Source of the DNA: Verrucomicrobiota bacterium
GTDB taxonomy: Bacteria; Chlamydiota; Chlamydiia; Chlamydiales; FEN-1388
Assembly: GCA_018239705.1 (NCBI GenBank)
Contig: JAFEGS010000021.1
Span: 1 to 8,839, forward strand
Length of the DNA: 8,839 nucleotides
Direction of reading: 5' to 3'
Program-made: the position numbers and the translations under genes
Shown: piece by piece, positions 5,962-8,839 of the stretch
Layout: each line of letters begins with the position of its first letter
Position numbering within the stretch: the first letter of the stretch is position 1
Notes under the pieces: model-generated
The model's database searches: none
Seen by the model: only the letters and a program-made list of their open reading frames with translations
What the model was told of the DNA's origin: nothing

Positions 5962-6475
5962 GTTTGATCACTTCATCTGGGAAAATTTGCGTAATTTCAG
6001 GTATCTGGTGGAAGGCGCCATCCACTACATATTTCTTGAGAGGAAAGGAGGCCTTGGTCCCTGCTGCCATAACTTCCAGGCAGCCCTCCGGGCAGTCGAC
6101 CCCTGTAGGATAAAAAATAATTCTTACATGCCCCTCTTTTGTGTTTGCTGCCACTTGCACAAGCCTCACATCTGAAATAGCCTCTAAAGACTCACTCTGC
6201 GTAAGAAGAGGCTTGAGACCGGGAGATACAGGCATATCGGTACTCATAGAGATCTTCGGCGTGGGCAGGTTTGTAATTATCACGGCAACCTGACCATCAA
6301 CCATTCTTGCAATAAGAAAAGCCTGCTGTAGTTTTTGCTCAATAAGCTGCAGGCTATGTTTGGCTCTGCGTTCAGTCCCTGCCTTGTCGAAGTAGATCAC
6401 GCAGGCAGTTCCGCAAATAGCAAGCAAAAAGCACGCTATAACTACCTCAATGAGAGAAAAGGGCCGTTTTTTCAT
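5927..6475 (-). CDS. gspH: T2SS pseudopilin, GspH-like
   Basis: Start placed at ATG 6475, giving 182 residues; a TTG at 6487 would add four residues but has no better ribosome site. The leader is MKKRP and the mature end FSLIEVVIACFLLAICGTA has Glu at position 5. Pro replaces the usual Gly before the cut. The C-terminal part contains VRIIFYPTGV (about 142-151), resembling the conserved F-x-P-x-G of GspH. CPEGC (153-157) could form a local disulfide. The last ~15 residues are Lys/Glu/His-rich and overlap gspI. GspH is a minor pseudopilin that is thought to join the tip to the GspG shaft. The gene follows gspG by 17 bases. Confidence 0.75.
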   Translation of the reverse strand: MKKRPFSLIEVVIACFLLAICGTACVIYFDKAGTERRAKHSLQLIEQKLQQAFLIARMVDGQVAVIITNLPTPKISMSTDMPVSPGLKPLLTQSESLEAISDVRLVQVAANTKEGHVRIIFYPTGVDCPEGCLEVMAAGTKASFPLKKYVVDGAFHQIPEITQIFPDEVIKHEKEKKELHSH

Positions 6476-6492
6476 ATCTGCCAACAAGAAGG

Positions 6493-6897
6493 CTAACGTT
6501 TGGTCCGTTTCTGCTGTATATAGGCCTCGTATGCCTTGGAAGAGACGATAACCTCTTCTTGGCCATCTTCGCCATCGCCTATTCCCACATTATACTCCTG
6601 TCCCCAGCCATCTTTCAAGAGGTCAGCACCCTTTCCTGCAAGCGGAGAGTTTGTAACATAGTTCGCCCAGTTGCTCACAATATCTCGAGGAGGGATTTCC
6701 GGGTTTTCTGCTATAGCCAGGGCAAGGATAGTCTTTATCCGGCTCATGCCCTCTTTTGTCTTGAAGACCTTTCCTTCATTGAGCGTCGAGTTATAGTTGT
6801 AGGCAATGCCTCCTGTAATCATGGCGATCAAGAGCATAACCACAATCATTTCGATAAGCGTGATTGCTCGCTTTTTTCTCGTTTTGTTTTTCATCAT
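6493..6897 (-). CDS. gspG: T2SS major pseudopilin, GspG-like
   Basis: GspG is the main subunit of the periplasmic pseudopilus. The start is placed at ATG 6897 (134 residues; the next codon is also ATG), giving an 11-residue basic leader. A GTG at 6942 would add 15 residues, too long for a normal leader, and neither start has a clear ribosome site. The helix is ITLIEMIVVMLLIAMITGG with Glu at mature position 5. Ala, not Gly, precedes the expected cut. The helix is followed by the alpha-1 region and by LLKDGWGQEYNV (about 98-109), the D-x-WG-x2-Y motif typical of GspG. The end is charged (QQKRTKR), and the usual calcium-site loop is only loosely matched by GDGEDG. It is the first gene of the G-H-I-J-K block and is separated from gspF by the propeller gene on the other strand. 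Confidence 0.85.
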   Translation of the reverse strand: MMKNKTRKKRAITLIEMIVVMLLIAMITGGIAYNYNSTLNEGKVFKTKEGMSRIKTILALAIAENPEIPPRDIVSNWANYVTNSPLAGKGADLLKDGWGQEYNVGIGDGEDGQEEVIVSSKAYEAYIQQKRTKR

Positions 6898-7048
6898 GGC
6901 GAAACAGGGGGTAAAAATTTGGTTAAGAGAATACCTTATCACAAAAAGGCTTTTCTAGTAAGAGCTCAAAAACTCGCGCCCAGGACTTTGTCATTGGTGT
7001 CTTAACGATAGCCACTCGCGCCAGCTCCGTGGGTTGAAACCACTAGCT

Positions 7049-7068
7049 AAAAACCCCCGTCTCACGGG
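7049..7068 (-). terminator. Possible weak intrinsic terminator on the minus strand
   Basis: Reading the minus strand, CCCGT-GAG-ACGGG (7068-7056) forms a GC-rich 5-bp stem, then GG and a T5 run (7053-7049). It would stop transcription running from gspF through the propeller region before it reaches gspG, implying that gspG has its own promoter. The short stem keeps confidence low. Confidence 0.3.
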
Positions 7069-7083
7069 ATGTTTTCAAAAAAC
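7069..7083 (+). repeat. 15-base motif shared with the metalloprotease upstream region
   Basis: ATGTTTTCAAAAAAC here is identical to the minus-strand sequence at 1198-1184, and 17 of 18 bases match when extended by three. Both copies lie upstream of an accessory gene and in the same orientation relative to it. The second arm of the palindrome is imperfect here. It may be a shared regulatory site or an AT-rich coincidence. Confidence 0.35.
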
Positions 7084-7092
7084 TTATTTTTA

Positions 7093-7110
7093 TGGTCAGT
7101 CACCTGACCA
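7093..7110. repeat. Perfect 7-bp inverted repeat TGGTCAG-TCAC-CTGACCA
   Basis: Two 7-base arms around a 4-base loop, 116 bases upstream of the propeller ATG. No T run follows on either strand, so it is not a typical terminator. A dimeric regulator site or an RNA hairpin in a long leader is possible. Confidence 0.45.
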
Positions 7111-7215
7111 CCATCCACTCTATCTTGCCTCCTATTTGCCTTTTTGGTAGCGTAAAAACTGTGCAAGGGCTACAGGTGATAAGTCTTTACAGTAAGTAAG
7201 CCCACAAACCATTAT

Positions 7216-7221
7216 GAGGTG
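7216..7221 (+). promoter_or_regulatory. Shine-Dalgarno GAGGTG deciding the start at 7226
   Basis: GAGGTG lies four bases before ATG 7226. The earlier in-frame ATG at 7214 overlaps this site and has no ribosome site of its own, so 7226 is the likelier start. Confidence 0.6.
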
Positions 7222-7225
7222 TAAA

Positions 7226-8347
7226 ATGCTGCTAAAGCTTGTGAAGTTATATTTGTTTTTGATTCTTGTCTGTCAGTCATTTATTCTTCATGCACAAGAT
7301 GTAGGGAGCTTTGAACCAGTTGAAGGTTCTCCGTTTGCTACAGGCTGCAACCCAACCTCCATTGCCTTTTCTCCAGAAGTATCTGGCAATCTATTTGCCG
7401 CTGTTACCAATAGAGCTAACAATACGGTTTCAGCGTATACAGTGGACATAGATTCGGGTACATTTACCTTAGTTTCTTCATTTCCTACAGGTCACCACCC
7501 TGTTTCTGTCGACTTTTCTCCAGAAGTATCGGGCAATGTATTTGCGGCTGTTGCTAGCAATGACTCGGTATTCTCGTATACAGTTGACACAGATTCAGGC
7601 GTATTTACCAGAGCTTCTAGGCATTTTATAGCAGGAGATTGTCATTCCGTTGCCTTTTCTCCAGAAGTGTCTGGCAATTTATTTGCAGCTATTGCTCGTA
7701 CACATGAAGAGGATGGTGATATATTCGTGTATAAGGTAGATATAAATTCTGGTTCTTTCCATTTTGCGCAATTTGATCATGTATTTGATGGCGCCAACTC
7801 TGTGGCTTTTTCTCCAGAGGTATCGGGCAATGTATTTCTCGCTGATACCATTGAATTTGATGATGCGGTAGACGTGTATAAGGTAAATACAAATTCGGGG
7901 ACTCTCGCATTCGTGACGAGCGGTATTACAAGCGAAGGTCCATTCTCCGTTGCATTTTCTCCGGAAGTATCGGGCAATGTATTTGCCGCCGTTGCTAATC
8001 GCATCGCAGGTAACGTAAACGTATACAAGGTGAACACAACTACAGGCACACTTACCCAAGTTCCAGGATCCCCATTTGCCGCAGGCGGCCATTCTCGCTC
8101 CGTCGCATTTTCTCCAGAAATATCAGGTAACCTATTTGCCGCTGTTGCTAATGAAGCCGATAATACGGTATCTGTATATATTGTAGATACAGCCACAGGT
8201 ACATTTACCGAAGTTTCAGACTCCCCATTTCCTACAGGTGACCGTCCTTATTCCGTCGCCTTTTCTCCAGAAGTATCTGGCAATGTATTTGCAGGTGTTG
8301 CTAATTATGGAGATAGAACAGTCTCCGTATATAAAGTAGTAGAGTAG
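7226..8347 (+). CDS. Secreted seven-bladed beta-propeller protein (YVTN/lactonase-like repeats)
   Basis: A 373-residue protein from ATG 7226. It begins with a signal peptide (hydrophobic core about residues 7-21, ending near HAQ) and no other membrane segment. The rest consists of seven repeats of 47-51 residues, each starting with FSPEVSGNxFAAVAN, then a VSVYxVDT strand and SGTFTxV...PFxTG. The last blade is incomplete and the missing outer strand (EPVEGSPFATG) sits just after the signal peptide, so the ring would close by the usual molecular-velcro arrangement. The pattern is that of YVTN or 6-phosphogluconolactonase-like propellers, but I see no catalytic residues, so a binding or scaffold role is more likely than an enzyme. 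It lies opposite to the T2SS genes, between gspF and gspG, and converges on gspF with 40 bp between them. It may be a T2SS substrate, but location alone suggests this. Confidence 0.85.
   Translation: MLLKLVKLYLFLILVCQSFILHAQDVGSFEPVEGSPFATGCNPTSIAFSPEVSGNLFAAVTNRANNTVSAYTVDIDSGTFTLVSSFPTGHHPVSVDFSPEVSGNVFAAVASNDSVFSYTVDTDSGVFTRASRHFIAGDCHSVAFSPEVSGNLFAAIARTHEEDGDIFVYKVDINSGSFHFAQFDHVFDGANSVAFSPEVSGNVFLADTIEFDDAVDVYKVNTNSGTLAFVTSGITSEGPFSVAFSPEVSGNVFAAVANRIAGNVNVYKVNTTTGTLTQVPGSPFAAGGHSRSVAFSPEISGNLFAAVANEADNTVSVYIVDTATGTFTEVSDSPFPTGDRPYSVAFSPEVSGNVFAGVANYGDRTVSVYKVVE
7367..8338 (+). repeat. Seven tandem coding repeats of ~141-153 bp in the propeller gene
   Basis: The units start at 7367, 7514, 7655, 7808, 7955, 8108 and 8261. 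The first ~33 bases of each (TTTTCTCC, then GAAGTATC-like, then GGCAAT and TATTTGC) are nearly identical in DNA, including at third codon positions, while the rest of each unit has diverged. The whole-unit spacing keeps the frame in every case, so gain or loss of a unit would leave the ORF intact. Confidence 0.85.
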
Positions 8348-8387
8348 ACCTGGCCAATGCACGCCATGTGCGACTGTTTTCCCTACC

Positions 8388-8839
8388 TCAAAGATCAATA
8401 GAGGAGCCGAAGGAACTGAGCGGCAATAGAATTGAGAGAAGCACGCCTCCGATCAAACCTCCCATCATGAGAAGGAGAAGGGGCTGGGCAAGAGTCACGA
8501 GGCGGTTTAAGGTTCGCTCCGTCTCTTCTTCGTAGAGCGTTGCGACCTGGCAGAGCATGGTCGGGAGTTTACCTGTCTCTTCACCGATGAGTACCATGCG
8601 AGAAAAGAGCAGAGGAATCTCTTGGTGGCGGCTCAGCTCCTGACTTAAGGGAATACCCTCGACAATCCGCTTTTCTGCAGATGCTAAGATCTCCTCCAGA
8701 CGGGCATTACTCAGCGCTTCCTTCGAAAATGAGAGCGAATTGACAATAGGCAGTCCGCCTTCGAGGAGCGTGCTCAGTGTTCTTGCAAAGCGGCCAAGGC
8801 TCGAATGGATCATATAGCGACTGATCAGAGGGAGTCGTA
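8388..8839 (-). CDS. gspF: T2SS inner-membrane platform protein GspF, C-terminal part
   Basis: The 5' end of the gene lies beyond the window; the frame is open to base 8839, so the ATG at 8813 is internal. About 150 residues are visible, ending at TGA 8388-8390. GspF is the polytopic inner-membrane protein that links the GspE ATPase to pseudopilus assembly. The visible part is the second GspF domain: FARTLSTLLEGGLPIV, then a GIPLSQEL segment, the signature GEETGKLP followed by LYEEE, and a final hydrophobic region (QPLLLLMMGGLIGGVLLSILLPL) that would form the last membrane helices. All are in the family's usual order. gspE and gspD would be expected upstream by analogy with chlamydial T2SS loci. 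Downstream, the usual gspG neighbour is displaced by the propeller gene. Confidence 0.9.
   Translation of the reverse strand, partial: RLPLISRYMIHSSLGRFARTLSTLLEGGLPIVNSLSFSKEALSNARLEEILASAEKRIVEGIPLSQELSRHQEIPLLFSRMVLIGEETGKLPTMLCQVATLYEEETERTLNRLVTLAQPLLLLMMGGLIGGVLLSILLPLSSFGSSIDL

Larger units (their letters stand above)
6898..7225. other. Divergent intergenic region between gspG and the propeller gene
   Basis: About 328 bases without a convincing gene on either strand. It must hold promoters for gspG (-) and the propeller gene (+), but I see no hexamer pair good enough to place them. It holds a possible minus-strand terminator (7049-7068), the 15-base motif also found upstream of the metalloprotease (7069-7083), and a perfect 7-bp inverted repeat (7093-7110). 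No tRNA or riboswitch fold was recognised. Confidence 0.6.

Noticed and set aside
5852..6175. 107-codon plus-strand frame
   Set aside because: It lies opposite the gspH-gspI junction and crosses two supported pseudopilin genes; it contains only homopolymer-derived Phe runs.
6559..7005. 148-codon plus-strand frame across gspG
   Set aside because: It runs antisense to gspG, which has clear prepilin and D-x-WG-x2-Y motifs; the frame's protein shows no recognisable domain.
7367..8338. Regular repeats as a CRISPR array
   Set aside because: The units are ~150 bp, in frame, and encode propeller blades; there are no short direct repeats with unique spacers.
8348..8387. Terminator between the propeller gene and gspF
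   Set aside because: Only 40 bases with a 4-bp stem (GCAC/GTGC) and a short T4 run; too weak to call on either strand.
7679..8398. Several minus-strand frames opposite the propeller gene
   Set aside because: Their repeated residues are the antisense translation of the propeller repeats, which have a signal peptide and blade periodicity on the plus strand.

Overview
The window carries part of a type II secretion (T2SS) operon on the minus strand, plus accessory genes that look added to it. The best fit is a chlamydia-like bacterium of the environmental Parachlamydiales kind. The pseudopilin block runs gspG, H, I, J and then an unusual single-pass protein, with gspF upstream, which matches the chlamydial order as I recall it from C. 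trachomatis (CT570 to CT565). Atypical pseudopilin leader peptides and moderate base composition agree with this. The assignment is by memory of gene order and motif reading, not by a search.

Layout. Positions 1-278 (+) hold the C-terminal end of glycerol-3-phosphate dehydrogenase GpsA. It converges on, and overlaps by 20 bp, a minus-strand gene for an M48-like zinc metalloprotease (259-1167) that has its own candidate promoter and a palindrome. Positions 1211-3646 (-) hold a compact accessory cassette. In transcription order it is a 119-residue protein with ten cysteines, a 95-residue membrane protein, a 535-residue secreted cysteine-rich protein, and a possible 50-codon ORF. The C-terminal ~200 residues of the 535-residue protein are paralogous to the last gene of the T2SS operon. 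A strong inverted repeat (3738-3787) separates the cassette from the T2SS block.

Positions 3878-6897 (-) hold the T2SS pilin-like genes in tight or overlapping arrangement: gspG, gspH, gspI, gspJ and the gspK-position protein. They would build the periplasmic pseudopilus. GspF (8388-8839, cut by the window end) is the inner-membrane platform protein. Between gspF and gspG lies a gene on the opposite strand (7226-8347) for a secreted seven-bladed beta-propeller of the YVTN/lactonase-like type, which breaks the usual gspF-gspG adjacency.

The most interesting points are these. A gspK-position gene has been duplicated, and one copy is attached to an extracytoplasmic cysteine-rich region and sits with a cysteine-rich small protein and a small membrane protein. 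All four recognisable pseudopilins lack the Gly normally found before the prepilin peptidase cut site. A propeller gene with near-identical DNA repeats interrupts the T2SS operon. A 15-base motif is shared upstream of two accessory genes.
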